Below are positions 1-8,773 of a stretch of 64,000 nt of DNA, piece after piece (position 1 is the first letter of the stretch; every line of letters begins with the position of its first letter). Under the pieces are notes generated by a model. It searched no databases. It saw only the letters and a program-made list of their open reading frames with translations, and was not told where the DNA came from. The position numbers and the translations under genes are program-made. This DNA comes from Chryseobacterium sp. MEBOG06 (GTDB lineage: Bacteria; Bacteroidota; Bacteroidia; Flavobacteriales; Weeksellaceae). The stretch spans positions 744,001-808,000 of the forward strand of contig NZ_CP084580.1 of NCBI RefSeq assembly GCF_021869765.1, given 5' to 3'.

Positions 1-751
1 CATGTCCTTCTTTAATTGAATTTAAAACGAATGTCCGTGCTTCATTATTGTAAATATTGAAATTTTCAGGAACTTTCAAGTCAAAATCTATTAATATTCT
101 GACAGGATTGGTACCCTCTAAATTTCTAACTGTTAAGCTTGGGTTGTCATTTAAGGCTGTTTGAGTTCCTACAAGGATTGCGTGCTCATCTGCTCTCAAT
201 TGATGCACAAATTGATTAGTTAATTTGTTAGAAATGGCTGTAGGTTTAAAATCTTTATCTAGAAACCCGTCTCCTGACTCGGCCCATTTTAAAATAATAT
301 AAGGCCTTTTCTTTTCATGATAGGTGAAAAACCGCTTATTCAGCCTGATGCATTCATCTTCTAAAATACCTGAAATAACTTCAATTCCCGCATCCTGGAT
401 AATCTTTTTTCCTTTACCATTCACCTTGTCATGAGAGTCCATTGCGCCAATTACCACTTTTTTGAATCCCAATTCTTTAATTTTTAAAGCGCATGGAGGT
501 GTTTTTCCATAATGGGCACATGGCTCCAGCGATACATAAATAGTTGATTCCGGGATGAGTTCTTTATTTGTAACAGAGTTGATGGCATTGATTTCTGCAT
601 GGTTTTCTCCTGCTTTGTGGTGATAACCTTCCCCAATGATCTCTCCATTGTGAACGATTACACTTCCTACAAGAGGGTTTGGGTAGGTGTTGCCCAATGC
701 TTTCTGAGCCAGTTCAATACATCTTTTGATATATAATTCGTCGTTGTTCAT
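1..751 (-). CDS. ribD: Riboflavin biosynthesis deaminase/reductase RibD, 3' end missing
   Basis: RibD deaminates the pyrimidine intermediate of riboflavin synthesis and then reduces its ribosyl side chain. I translated the open frame by hand from the ATG complement at 749-751. About 250 residues are visible. The deaminase zinc site is present as HAEINA near residue 50 and PCAHYGKTPPC near residue 77. The following reductase domain (YIILKWAESGDGF) begins and is then cut by the window edge. Typical family length is about 340-370 residues, so roughly a third is outside. The next gene in the same direction (DUF349) is upstream, about 60 bases away. Confidence 0.93.
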   Translation of the reverse strand, partial: MNNDELYIKRCIELAQKALGNTYPNPLVGSVIVHNGEIIGEGYHHKAGENHAEINAINSVTNKELIPESTIYVSLEPCAHYGKTPPCALKIKELGFKKVVIGAMDSHDKVNGKGKKIIQDAGIEVISGILEDECIRLNKRFFTYHEKKRPYIILKWAESGDGFLDKDFKPTAISNKLTNQFVHQLRADEHAILVGTQTALNDNPSLTVRNLEGTNPVRILIDFDLKVPENFNIYNNEARTFVLNSIKEGH

Positions 752-814
752 ATCTGTAAAAAGAAAAAGCGAAGACAAATTGCTTTGCTCCGCCTTTATT
801 TATTTTGTTAAGAT

Positions 815-2617
815 TTATTCTCCGGCAATAATGTTGTGGAGATTTTGTTTTAAAGTTTCCAGATGAGCTTTCTTTTCATCAATGGTGTTGTAAGTATCCT
901 TTAATAAAGGATTTTCTCTTGACGGTTTGGTAAAGAAGGCAAGGTTGTTTTCCAGCTTTACAATTTCGCCTTCAAGATCAGAGATTTGATTTTTGATCTT
1001 TCTTGCTTTGTCAGTAAGTTGGTTTTCAGATAAACCTTCTTCTTTCAGTTCAAGCTCATTGATCTTATTGATTTTTAATTTCTCTCTTAAAGTCTTGTTG
1101 AATTCAGTATTGATAGAGATTTTATCTCTAGGAACTTTACCAATGTTGTTCCATGCTGTTTTGATCTGCTCAATTTTTTCGATGCTTCCTTCTTCATTGG
1201 AAACAGTTTTCAGTTCATCAAGAAGGACTTTTTTATTTTTATAATTCTCTTTCCAGTTGTCTGTAGAGGTGTTGCTCTTTTCTCTGTAATTATTGAAGAA
1301 TGCATTACACGCATCACGAAACTCATCCCAGATTTTATTGGTCATGCTCTTTGGAACGTGGCCAATTTTTTTCCAGTCTTCCTGCAGCTTTTTGAATAAT
1401 GGAACGGAAATATCCCATTCTTCATTATTTTGGTTGTCCTGTGCGGTCTGGATTAGTTGTAATTTTTCTTCCAGGTTGGCCTGCTGAGAACCTTTCAGGG
1501 ATTTATAGTAATTGTTTTTTGTGGTATTAAAAGCTCTGAGTGTTATTTTAAAATCATTCCAGTTTTGGTTTGATAATTTTCTTGGTACACTTCCGGTTTT
1601 TAAGAATTCAGAACGAAGATCTTCCACTCTTTTGATGGCATTTTGCCAATAGTTGTGGTTAGGAGTTTCTGATGGCTCAGAAAGTTTCTTAATCTCCGTG
1701 ATAATCTGATTTTTCTTTTCAAGATTTGTATTCTGCTCTTTTTCTATTGAAGCGGAAAGTTCAGATTTCCTTTCGTGGATTTTATTGGAAATTTCTTTGA
1801 ATTCTTCCCATGTTTTTTCACGGAACTCTTCTGCTACTGGTTCTGCCTCTTCTTTCCAAAGCTTGTGAAGATACTGAAGCTCATTTAAAGCTTTTTGAAT
1901 TACCGGCTCATTTTCCAGTTCCTGAGCACGAGCAATAATGTGTTGTCTCTTCTCTAAATTGTGGCTGTATTCCTGTTCCAAAAATTCTTTATTCAGATCC
2001 AGCATCTGATAAAACTGATTGAGGTGGTGGAAATAATTGTTGTTAAGAATTTTAAATTCAGATTTGGCTACCTGTCCTGCTTTTGCCCATTCTTCTTTTA
2101 TCTCACGGATGGATTTGAAAAGATTAATTCCCGGTTCAGAGTTAGTATAGAGATTTTTAAGTCTTTCAATAATGTTTTGGCGGTGTTCCAGGTTTTTTTT
2201 CTGTTCTTCCTCCTGACCTTTCTGGAAATCATCATGCTTTTCTCTGAAGATGTTGACTAGAGCGGAATATTTAGTTTGCAAAGGATGTTCATAACTGAAA
2301 TTTTCAGGAGCATTTCCTCCTTCAGCATATTCATGCTTTTTATCTTCCACTTCATCATGGATGTAATGATTTGCTTTTTCCTTCAATTGGCTGAATCTTT
2401 TAAAATTCTCACCAGCGTTGGGAGTGTTGATGATTTTTTCCATTTCCTTTAAAGCATCAGCCAGAGAAATTTCTACCTCTTCATGTTCTTCCACGTGTTC
2501 TGTGTCATCATCATGAGGGGCTGCATCATGAGAAACTGTGTTTTCTGATGTCTCCTGAGATACTTCGTTAGGATTTTTATTTTCTTCGTTTTCAGAAAGA
2601 TTGTTTTCTGTAATCAT
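815..2617 (-). CDS. DUF349 repeat protein
   Basis: This 600-residue, highly charged protein has an acidic Glu/Asp/His-rich N-terminus (about residues 1-50) and then several helical DUF349 units. Each unit carries a Trp-centred motif such as DWKKIGHVPK and TAWNNIGKVPR. The C-terminus (about 530-600) is a predicted coiled coil. Large DUF349 proteins are widespread in Bacteroidota and their biochemical role is not settled, so I assign none. No signal peptide or membrane segment is visible, which suggests a cytoplasmic protein. It lies between ribD and aroE, all on the minus strand. Confidence 0.88.
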   Translation of the reverse strand: MITENNLSENEENKNPNEVSQETSENTVSHDAAPHDDDTEHVEEHEEVEISLADALKEMEKIINTPNAGENFKRFSQLKEKANHYIHDEVEDKKHEYAEGGNAPENFSYEHPLQTKYSALVNIFREKHDDFQKGQEEEQKKNLEHRQNIIERLKNLYTNSEPGINLFKSIREIKEEWAKAGQVAKSEFKILNNNYFHHLNQFYQMLDLNKEFLEQEYSHNLEKRQHIIARAQELENEPVIQKALNELQYLHKLWKEEAEPVAEEFREKTWEEFKEISNKIHERKSELSASIEKEQNTNLEKKNQIITEIKKLSEPSETPNHNYWQNAIKRVEDLRSEFLKTGSVPRKLSNQNWNDFKITLRAFNTTKNNYYKSLKGSQQANLEEKLQLIQTAQDNQNNEEWDISVPLFKKLQEDWKKIGHVPKSMTNKIWDEFRDACNAFFNNYREKSNTSTDNWKENYKNKKVLLDELKTVSNEEGSIEKIEQIKTAWNNIGKVPRDKISINTEFNKTLREKLKINKINELELKEEGLSENQLTDKARKIKNQISDLEGEIVKLENNLAFFTKPSRENPLLKDTYNTIDEKKAHLETLKQNLHNIIAGE

Positions 2618-2691
2618 AGCAAATCTTTTATGTGAGTGGCGTTAATATCCTTTGTATATAGCTGTAAGGCCAATTAAAGTACTAATTTATG

Positions 2692-3429
2692 TTATTTTTT
2701 TTGAAAATTCCAAATTTCCCAAGCTTTTTCTGCTTGCTGTTCAAGCATATAATACCCATTGACGGTTTTTGCTCCTTTTTCCGAGGCATTGATGATAAAT
2801 CGGGTATAATTGGGGTTGTATATTAAATCTATAACCAGGTGTTCCGGAGACAGTGCCTCAAAAGGAAAATCCAAACAATCATTTATATTTGGAAATGTCC
2901 CTACAGGAGTGCATTGGATAATTATTTTATGTTCCTGAACGGTCTCTACATCAAGGTTGTTAAAGTTTATTTCAGAATTTCTCGATACAATCATAGAAGG
3001 AATGTTATGTTTTTCTAAAACATATTGTACTGCTTTTGCGGCACCTCCGTTTCCTAGGATTAAAGCTTTATCATGGGAAGGTTTTTTGTGCAGAAACAAC
3101 GTCTTTTCAAAACCAAAAGCATCCGTATTATAGCCCGTTTTTTTACCATCCTGAATCAGTACACAGTTGACAGCTCCTATTTTTTCGGCTTCATCACTTA
3201 ATTCATCGAGATAATGAATGATTTTTTCTTTGTAGGGAATGGTTACATTGAACCCTAACAGTTCCGGAGAAGAAAATAGGTTTTCCACTTCATTGATTTC
3301 GTTCAGGTCAAAAATATCGTAGGAGAAGTTCTTCAGCATGAGCTTTTGAAACTTATTTTCGAAGAATTTTTTAGAAAAAGAGTAGGAAATATTGCGTCCT
3401 ATCAACCCTAATTTTTTATTGGAATTCAT
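2692..3429 (-). CDS. aroE: Shikimate dehydrogenase
   Basis: AroE reduces 3-dehydroshikimate to shikimate with NADPH in aromatic amino acid synthesis. The 245-residue protein has the substrate motif NVTIPYKE near residue 60, with the catalytic Lys. It also has NTDAFGF near residue 98 and the glycine-rich nucleotide loop GNGGAAKA near residue 125. The C-terminal DLIYNP and YMLEQQA segments are typical. The length is slightly short but normal for Bacteroidota. The start codon is followed upstream (3431-3480) by the terminator of the next minus-strand gene, so aroE is probably transcribed from its own promoter. Confidence 0.95.
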   Translation of the reverse strand: MNSNKKLGLIGRNISYSFSKKFFENKFQKLMLKNFSYDIFDLNEINEVENLFSSPELLGFNVTIPYKEKIIHYLDELSDEAEKIGAVNCVLIQDGKKTGYNTDAFGFEKTLFLHKKPSHDKALILGNGGAAKAVQYVLEKHNIPSMIVSRNSEINFNNLDVETVQEHKIIIQCTPVGTFPNINDCLDFPFEALSPEHLVIDLIYNPNYTRFIINASEKGAKTVNGYYMLEQQAEKAWEIWNFQKK

Positions 3430-3446
3430 ATGATCAAAAATAAAAA

Positions 3447-3470
3447 AAAGACCGGATAAAACCGGTCTTT
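3447..3470 (-). terminator. Rho-independent terminator after the endonuclease gene
   Basis: A perfect 9-bp stem, AAAGACCGG/CCGGTCTTT, has a six-base loop. Read on the minus strand it is followed by a run of T. It lies just after the stop codon of the endonuclease gene at 3493. Confidence 0.85.
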
Positions 3471-3492
3471 GATTTGAAATATTTTTTAATAA

Positions 3493-5274
3493 TTAATCTA
3501 CGATAAATTTAGTAGAGAAATTATCTGCTTTAAGGATATAAGTTCCTTTTACCATCCCTTTAAGGTTGATCTTGTTTGAGTTTTTGAAAGGATTTACAAT
3601 TGTCTCAATTAATTTTCCTGAAAGATCATAGATATCAGCTTTCGAAATTTTGTTAAGATTTTCTCCTTTTACAAAAAGTTCGTTGTTTCTTACCGGGTTA
3701 GGGTATACTGTAAAACTTGATTTGTCTTTTTTGGCTTCAGAAGTGGCTAATGTAGCACATGTCCAGGTAAGATCATCCATAGCTACTCTGTCATTGTTCG
3801 GATTTACAATTTTAATGACTGCATCACCGCTTACTCCTACATTGATTGTTTTTGTATTTACTGTAGCGCTATAAGGAATAGTTCCTACTAAGACATCGTT
3901 TACTAAGACATTTAAGTTTGCGTTGTTTCCACCAAACTTAAGTTGAGTCGTTAATGTTAAAGTCTGAACACCTCCGGAAATCACAGAGCTTGTTAAGGTG
4001 CCTTTTTGAGTACAAACTGCCTTACCGTTGATTGTTTGGTCAGTTCTGGCTAATGTAGCAGTCCATGTTATATTATTGTTGGTCCATGTTCTGGTAGAGT
4101 ATGAAGTATTTTGGCCTGAACCATCCAGCATTGTGCTAAAGTCTTCCGTTCCACAACTTCCGCTTCCAGCAGGTCCGTCAAGTGTTGTTTCTGTAGCTGT
4201 TGTACTTTGTGGAGAATAGTTTCCGTAAGCATCTTTAGCAATTACATAGAATGTATATTGTGTAAGTGGTGATAATCCGGTTACAATAGTAGAAGTTCCT
4301 GTAACAGTAGCTCTTAATGTACCATTTGCATAAATATCATAACCTGCTACTCCGGTATTGTCTGTTGAAGCAGTCCAGCTCAATGCAATAGAATTTGATG
4401 TAGGATTATTGGCAATTAAATTAGTAGGAATTGTAGGTACTTCTGTATCTACAACTGGTGTTCCCCAGATTTGAGTAACATATTCCGGGTGGTCAATAAA
4501 TGGATTTCTGTTTCCCTGTACAGTATAGCTGGCGTTATTTCTGGCAATTTCAGTAGGTGATACAGGGTCTTGTAAATGCCAAGCTAATAATTGGTCTTTT
4601 TCCCATATCTGTAATCCTGGAAATGTTGTGTTTCCAAGCATACCACCTGATTGAAATGTTGAAAGTTTATCCTCATATCTTGTTACAAAGTAAAAAATCA
4701 TTCTGGCGATATCCCCTTTAAATTCGTCAATAGGTTCAAATACTGTAGAGGTGTAACCCGGAGATGCACTTGCTCCTAGTTTAGAACCATTAGATGAAGT
4801 ATAGGTTGCTGACCCTACTTTTCCGAAAGGAAAAGCTCCTCTCATACCATTTACTTTACTATCTGTAGGTCTGATGAAATGAACGTCAGAATACATAGGA
4901 TTCTGTGAACCAAACAAACTTTGAGGAACAATATGTTCTCTGTTATAGCAGGTTCCTTCAGGACCATTTTGTCCACATTGATTGGTTCCCATGTTAAAAG
5001 TATAAAAGTCGGGACCATTAGGAACTTCAGTATAAATATCAAGGACGGTGTTGTCTCCTTCGTAATAAGTGTCTCTATCTGTTGTATAATAGGCAGTCCA
5101 TAAGGCTGAATAGCCAATATAGACGTTAGGAGCAAGATAAATTATTTGGCTTAATTTGGTTTTTAGTGCAGGACCAGTTAAACCAGCTGTCCCGTTATAA
5201 TAATTGGCAGGAGCCTGTGCTAAAGCGTTTATTAATGCCACGTTTAGCAGGAAAAAAGATAAAATTCGTTTCAT
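3493..5274 (-). CDS. Secreted endonuclease I family protein with FN3 and T9SS sorting domain
   Basis: This 593-residue exported protein has a signal peptide (cleavage after about LINALAQ). The endonuclease I domain (about 20-270) carries the catalytic NREHIVPQSLFG and DVHFIRPTDSKVNG motifs. A fibronectin type III domain follows (about 283-365), then a beta-rich domain beginning SCGTEDF (about 372-510). The final 75 residues form a type IX secretion sorting domain, starting FTVYPNPV and ending KFIVD. The likely job is extracellular nucleic acid degradation for nutrient use. This assignment rests on motif recognition. The gene stands alone, with its own terminator. Confidence 0.9.
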   Translation of the reverse strand: MKRILSFFLLNVALINALAQAPANYYNGTAGLTGPALKTKLSQIIYLAPNVYIGYSALWTAYYTTDRDTYYEGDNTVLDIYTEVPNGPDFYTFNMGTNQCGQNGPEGTCYNREHIVPQSLFGSQNPMYSDVHFIRPTDSKVNGMRGAFPFGKVGSATYTSSNGSKLGASASPGYTSTVFEPIDEFKGDIARMIFYFVTRYEDKLSTFQSGGMLGNTTFPGLQIWEKDQLLAWHLQDPVSPTEIARNNASYTVQGNRNPFIDHPEYVTQIWGTPVVDTEVPTIPTNLIANNPTSNSIALSWTASTDNTGVAGYDIYANGTLRATVTGTSTIVTGLSPLTQYTFYVIAKDAYGNYSPQSTTATETTLDGPAGSGSCGTEDFSTMLDGSGQNTSYSTRTWTNNNITWTATLARTDQTINGKAVCTQKGTLTSSVISGGVQTLTLTTQLKFGGNNANLNVLVNDVLVGTIPYSATVNTKTINVGVSGDAVIKIVNPNNDRVAMDDLTWTCATLATSEAKKDKSSFTVYPNPVRNNELFVKGENLNKISKADIYDLSGKLIETIVNPFKNSNKINLKGMVKGTYILKADNFSTKFIVD

Positions 5275-5353
5275 TGTTTTAAATTGGGGCGTAAAGGTAC
5301 AAAAAAATGAAACTGAAGTGTATTAATTTAATGTAATATAGGATCTTAATATA

Positions 5354-6559
5354 TTAGTTTTTAGTAATATATTCTTTGCTTATTTTTGAAAAAAACCATG
5401 AGATAGTAATTCCAAATAAGCCTGCAGTAAAAGCTACGATGAAGTAATTTTTCCCGACAATTTTTACAGGGAATGGAAGTGTTTCATTTGCTCTGAAGAA
5501 CTCTGTATAAAGTTGGAAATAGCATAGTGCTGTACCAAAGATTAATCCGGTAATTACTCCGGAAACCACAATAAGAATTCCGGTGTAGAAATAGGTCATT
5601 CTCAAATGGATCAAAGGGAAGCCTAGTGAAATAAGGGATTTTGCCTGTTCTTTTTTATCAAGCTGGAGGATAATAATAGCCCCGGCAAGATTAAAGGTTG
5701 TAATAAAAATTACCAATGCAAAAATCAGATAAATAAATAGCTTTTCTGTATTAATCATTTTCCAGAAAGCAGCATTTTCTTCTTCTTTGGTTTTTATTTC
5801 AATACTTTTCCCTAAAGACGACTGTAAGTTTTGCTTTACTGAATCTGCATTTTCAGGATTTTTTAATTTAATAACAATCTGATAAGCTGATTTTTTAGGT
5901 AAACTCAGTAATTCCTCGGTAAGTTCAATAGGAGAGATAATATAATTGTCAAGTTGGTCTTTTCCGGGGAAAACTCCTGTTACGAGAATGTCTCTTTTGT
6001 TATAAATATCTTCATCCTTATTGATAATCCCGGTACCTGGTTTAGGCATAAAGATCGTTGCGTAATGATTGGAAGAATCTATAGGAATGGAAAGTCTGTT
6101 GTTCAGGCTGTTTTCCATCAATACCTCATTAGAATATCTGAAACTAGGGTAGGTGCCGTAGAATACATCCTTATTGATTGGGTTGACTTTGATATAAGCT
6201 GAATCAACACCTCTCAGGTAGGCAATATCTCCTTTTCCATTGAAATTGATATAGACCTTCTCTTCAATTACCCTTGAAAAGCTGCTGATCTCTTTATTGC
6301 CGGTCAGAACTTTATTTACTGCATCCAGATTTTTAATGGTTTTCCCGGAAGCACTATTTAAAGTCAGATCAGCATGAAGGTTAGAAATAAGGTCTTTATT
6401 CAGGTCTTCAAGCCCTGAAAATACTGAAATAATAACGAACATTGCAGCCACAGCAACCGTCATGGCACCTACCGCAAGCCACGTAATGAACGTAACTGCA
6501 GTACTGCCTTTTTTAGCCAGAAGATACCTGGATGCTATGTAAAATGCAATATTCTTCAA
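5354..6559 (-). CDS. FtsX/LolC-E-like ABC transporter permease
   Basis: This 401-residue inner-membrane protein has one transmembrane helix near residues 25-48, a MacB-type periplasmic domain (about 50-260) and three C-terminal helices (about 270-300, 320-350 and 365-390). This is the FtsX-fold architecture of lipoprotein-releasing permeases. The N-terminal SRYLLAKKGSTAVTFITWLA is typical of Bacteroidota LolC/LolE-like proteins. The ATPase partner is not adjacent, which is common in this phylum. The gene starts four bases after the rbfA stop, so the two are probably one transcript. The exact substrate, probably outer-membrane lipoproteins, is inferred from the family. Confidence 0.87.
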   Translation of the reverse strand: MKNIAFYIASRYLLAKKGSTAVTFITWLAVGAMTVAVAAMFVIISVFSGLEDLNKDLISNLHADLTLNSASGKTIKNLDAVNKVLTGNKEISSFSRVIEEKVYINFNGKGDIAYLRGVDSAYIKVNPINKDVFYGTYPSFRYSNEVLMENSLNNRLSIPIDSSNHYATIFMPKPGTGIINKDEDIYNKRDILVTGVFPGKDQLDNYIISPIELTEELLSLPKKSAYQIVIKLKNPENADSVKQNLQSSLGKSIEIKTKEEENAAFWKMINTEKLFIYLIFALVIFITTFNLAGAIIILQLDKKEQAKSLISLGFPLIHLRMTYFYTGILIVVSGVITGLIFGTALCYFQLYTEFFRANETLPFPVKIVGKNYFIVAFTAGLFGITISWFFSKISKEYITKN

Positions 6560-6562
6560 GAT

Positions 6563-6922
6563 CTATAAAACAGGATTGTCGCCTTCGCCTCTTAATTCTC
6601 TTTCCAGTTTTTCAACATCATCAAGAGCGGTGTCCAGGTAAAAGTTAAGTTGTGGAATAATACGTACCTGTTTTGCCATTTTCTGGCCAAGGAAGTTTCT
6701 GTACTGAGGTTTATTTTCTTCGATTTCCTTCATTACAGCGGAACGGAATTCCTGAGGAAAAATGCTTAAATAAATTTTAGCAATCCCTAAGTCAGCCGTT
6801 ACTTTTACATCTGAAACGGATACCAATACACTTTGTTTGCTGTCTGCAGCCTGTTTGCGGAAAAGTTCTGCGAAGTCTTCCTGAATGATCTGTGCTACTT
6901 TTCTTTGTCTGTTACTTTCCAT
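6563..6922 (-). CDS. rbfA: Ribosome-binding factor A
   Basis: RbfA is a small KH-fold protein that matures the 30S subunit and 16S rRNA 5' end. The 119-residue sequence opens with the standard RQRKVAQIIQEDFAEL helix and has the KVTADLGIAKIYLSIFP strand pair. It ends in the helix FYLDTALDDVEKLERELR. A TAnnTTTG promoter element lies only eight bases upstream of the start, so the mRNA is nearly leaderless. It is cotranscribed with the LolC/E-like gene. Confidence 0.94.
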   Translation of the reverse strand: MESNRQRKVAQIIQEDFAELFRKQAADSKQSVLVSVSDVKVTADLGIAKIYLSIFPQEFRSAVMKEIEENKPQYRNFLGQKMAKQVRIIPQLNFYLDTALDDVEKLERELRGEGDNPVL

Positions 6923-6930
6923 AATTTATG

Positions 6931-6938
6931 CAAATTTA
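6931..6938 (-). promoter_or_regulatory. Bacteroidota -7 box of rbfA
   Basis: Read on the minus strand this is TAAATTTG, matching TAnnTTTG. It sits eight bases upstream of the rbfA start codon. No clear TTG -33 box was found at the expected spacing, so confidence is moderate. Confidence 0.55.
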
Positions 6939-7015
6939 GTACTTTTGTTTGAATTGGTACTTTGAAATTCAACTACAGTATCAAATTTAAGATTTAATTA
7001 TATTTATTACTACTT

Positions 7016-7414
7016 ATGAAACTAGAACATATTGGTATTGCCGTAAAGTCTTTAGGGTTCTCAGACGAACTTTTTTCTAAATTATTGGGAAAAGAATCTT
7101 ACAAAAAAGAAACTGTGGAAAGAGAAGGAGTAGTTACTTCTTTCTATGAAACTGGAGAAAGCAAAATAGAACTTTTGGAAGCCAGTAACCCAGAAAGTCC
7201 GATCTCAAAATTTATAGATAAAAAGGGTGAAGGAATCCATCATTTGGCATTTGGGGTTGAAAATATAGTGGAAGAAGTAAAAAGATTAAAAAAAGAAGGG
7301 TTTCAATTTATCTCTGAAGAACCCAAAGAAGGCGCTGATAATAAATTAGTTGTATTCCTTCATCCCAAGTCTACAAATGGAGTGCTGGTAGAACTTTGCG
7401 AAGAAAAGCGATAA
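7016..7414 (+). CDS. mce: Methylmalonyl-CoA epimerase
   Basis: The enzyme interconverts the (R) and (S) forms of methylmalonyl-CoA in propionate and branched-chain metabolism. The 132-residue VOC-fold protein has the metal ligands expected for the family: His in LEHIGIAV (residue 5), His in GIHHLAFGV (about residue 77) and Glu in VLVELCE near the C-terminus. It is divergent from rbfA, and a tRNA gene follows. Length and motifs agree well with Bacteroidota Mce. Confidence 0.93.
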   Translation: MKLEHIGIAVKSLGFSDELFSKLLGKESYKKETVEREGVVTSFYETGESKIELLEASNPESPISKFIDKKGEGIHHLAFGVENIVEEVKRLKKEGFQFISEEPKEGADNKLVVFLHPKSTNGVLVELCEEKR

Positions 7415-7420
7415 AAAGTT

Positions 7421-7449
7421 TTGTAGTGAAAGAAATTTTACTATTTTTG
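7421..7449 (+). promoter_or_regulatory. Promoter of the CAT-anticodon tRNA
   Basis: A TTG at 7421-7423 and TATTTTTG at 7442-7449 are separated by 18 bases. This fits the Bacteroidota -33/-7 consensus. The tRNA begins 28 bases after the -7 box. Confidence 0.7.
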
Positions 7450-7476
7450 CAAACACAAAATTTAACCAAGTTTTGA

Positions 7477-7550
7477 GGTCCTATAGCTCAGTTGGTTAGA
7501 GCACCTGACTCATAATCAGGTGGTCCCTGGTTCGAGCCCAGGTGGGACCA
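7477..7550 (+). tRNA. tRNA with CAT anticodon (Ile2 or elongator Met)
   Basis: A full 74-nt cloverleaf is present. The acceptor stem GGTCCTA pairs with TGGGACC with one G-T pair. The D-arm is canonical. The anticodon stem CCTGA/TCAGG encloses a CTCATAA-type loop, and the T-arm CCTGG/CCAGG encloses TTCGAGC. The discriminator is A and CCA is not encoded. A CAT anticodon outside initiator tRNA is either elongator Met or lysidine-modified Ile2, and the sequence alone does not settle this. Confidence 0.95.
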
Positions 7551-7562
7551 CTTTTTAAATCA

Positions 7563-7595
7563 AGCACTTACAGAAATGTAGGTGCTTTTGTTTTG
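7563..7595 (+). terminator. Rho-independent terminator after the tRNA
   Basis: AGCACTTACA pairs with TGTAGGTGCT (10 bp, one T-G pair) around a GAAA loop. A T-rich run follows. Confidence 0.85.
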
Positions 7596-7918
7596 TAATG
7601 GGTAAAGGTACTGGTCAAATTTAAGAGTAAAGTTTTTAACATGAAAGGGATCGATCACCTGAGCAGCACAAGGAAAGCATGTTTTGGCAATATACTTCAT
7701 GAACCTGCCATATCCATAATAATCTCATTTACCATCATACGAAGCCTTCTGCTGATTTAAAAAAAATGGGCAATGACAAAATCACTCTGAGTCCCGGTTA
7801 TAATTGCAACAATACTTCCTTTTCTCCCTTTGGCTCTTTTGGAGATAAGAATTTTTGTAATTAAATAGGATTAATTATAAGTGCCTTTCGAGCTTTCAAC
7901 CGGCTATGGTTGTATCTT
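7596..7918. other. Intergenic stretch with no supported gene
   Basis: I see only a 38-codon ORF starting near 7640 with no family resemblance or clear start signal. Nothing else in this AT-rich stretch is supported. It lies downstream of the lanthipeptide operon and may hold its terminator, but no strong hairpin is visible. Confidence 0.4.
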
Positions 7919-8773
7919 TTAGGAACTTTTGAAGGCTTCGGTTTTATAATACCTTCGTAAATAATCATAAATTACCATTTCAAATAAGCGTTGATCAGAT
8001 ATAAAAAGTCTATTGATATTCATATGGAATATGCTTTGGAAGAAGCTTTGTAAAGGTATTTCTAAAGATTGATTTTCATGATGATGGATAATATTTTGAA
8101 ATGCAGTGTTGCTTGCTTCTATATTGGCAATAATAAGATTTCTTTCTTCCAAGAACTCTTCTGATCGTATAAAATTTAAATATTGTGGTTTAAACTCCCT
8201 GTATTTTTTATCCAGTTGGCTGTTAAGTCTTTTATCTACATTGAATTCTTTTTTGAAAGCATTATTTAAATTTATGATCCATTCAAGCTTTTTCTCAATG
8301 GATGTATTGATCTTATTCAAGAGCTCATCAATATAAAAAAGATTGACCGTTATTTTTTCAACATTATTGTAGTGCAGACATTGAAGCGTAAATTCACTAT
8401 TTTTATGAAATAATGTTTCTGCATCTTCCATTGTATTAGATCCATATCTTTCAACTTCTTGCTTATATCTATCGATTAGAATAGTTGAAATTTCACCACT
8501 TTCTATATACTGTTGTAAGGTTTGATTAATTTCATCAAGGGCTTTAACGTAGTGTTCTGTTTTATTTGTCCTATTTAATTTAAATCGTATTCTCAAATGT
8601 GACTTCGGATCATTATAACGAATAAAAAACCATTTTAAAATATGATTATTTTCCTGCAAATATTTAACTAATGGCTCAATGGATTCCTCTAAAATAGTAT
8701 CTGCTGTTTTTATTCCTGTATAAATTTTGAAATACAGCCATTCATCTGCAATAGTAGATTTTTGTTCAGCCAT
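7919..8773 (-). CDS. Lantibiotic dehydratase elimination domain (SpaB_C / thiopeptide-type) as separate protein
   Basis: This 284-residue protein matches the C-terminal glutamate-elimination domain of LanB dehydratases. It has DEWLYFKIYTG at the start, DPKSHLRIRFKLN near residue 60 and a helical C-terminus ending in DYLRRYYK. I chose the ATG complement at 8771-8773. This start overlaps the end of the dehydratase gene by eight bases, as expected for translational coupling; the longer open frame has an AT-rich, gene-unlike extension. In NisB-type enzymes this domain is fused to the glutamylation domain, so here the enzyme is split in two. It should remove glutamyl groups from Ser/Thr of the precursor to give dehydro residues. 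Confidence 0.85.
   Translation of the reverse strand: MAEQKSTIADEWLYFKIYTGIKTADTILEESIEPLVKYLQENNHILKWFFIRYNDPKSHLRIRFKLNRTNKTEHYVKALDEINQTLQQYIESGEISTILIDRYKQEVERYGSNTMEDAETLFHKNSEFTLQCLHYNNVEKITVNLFYIDELLNKINTSIEKKLEWIINLNNAFKKEFNVDKRLNSQLDKKYREFKPQYLNFIRSEEFLEERNLIIANIEASNTAFQNIIHHHENQSLEIPLQSFFQSIFHMNINRLFISDQRLFEMVIYDYLRRYYKTEAFKSS

Noticed and set aside
7640..7756. Possible small gene in the gap downstream of the lanthipeptide operon
   Set aside because: The 38-codon ORF has no precursor-like leader, no start signal and no recognisable family.
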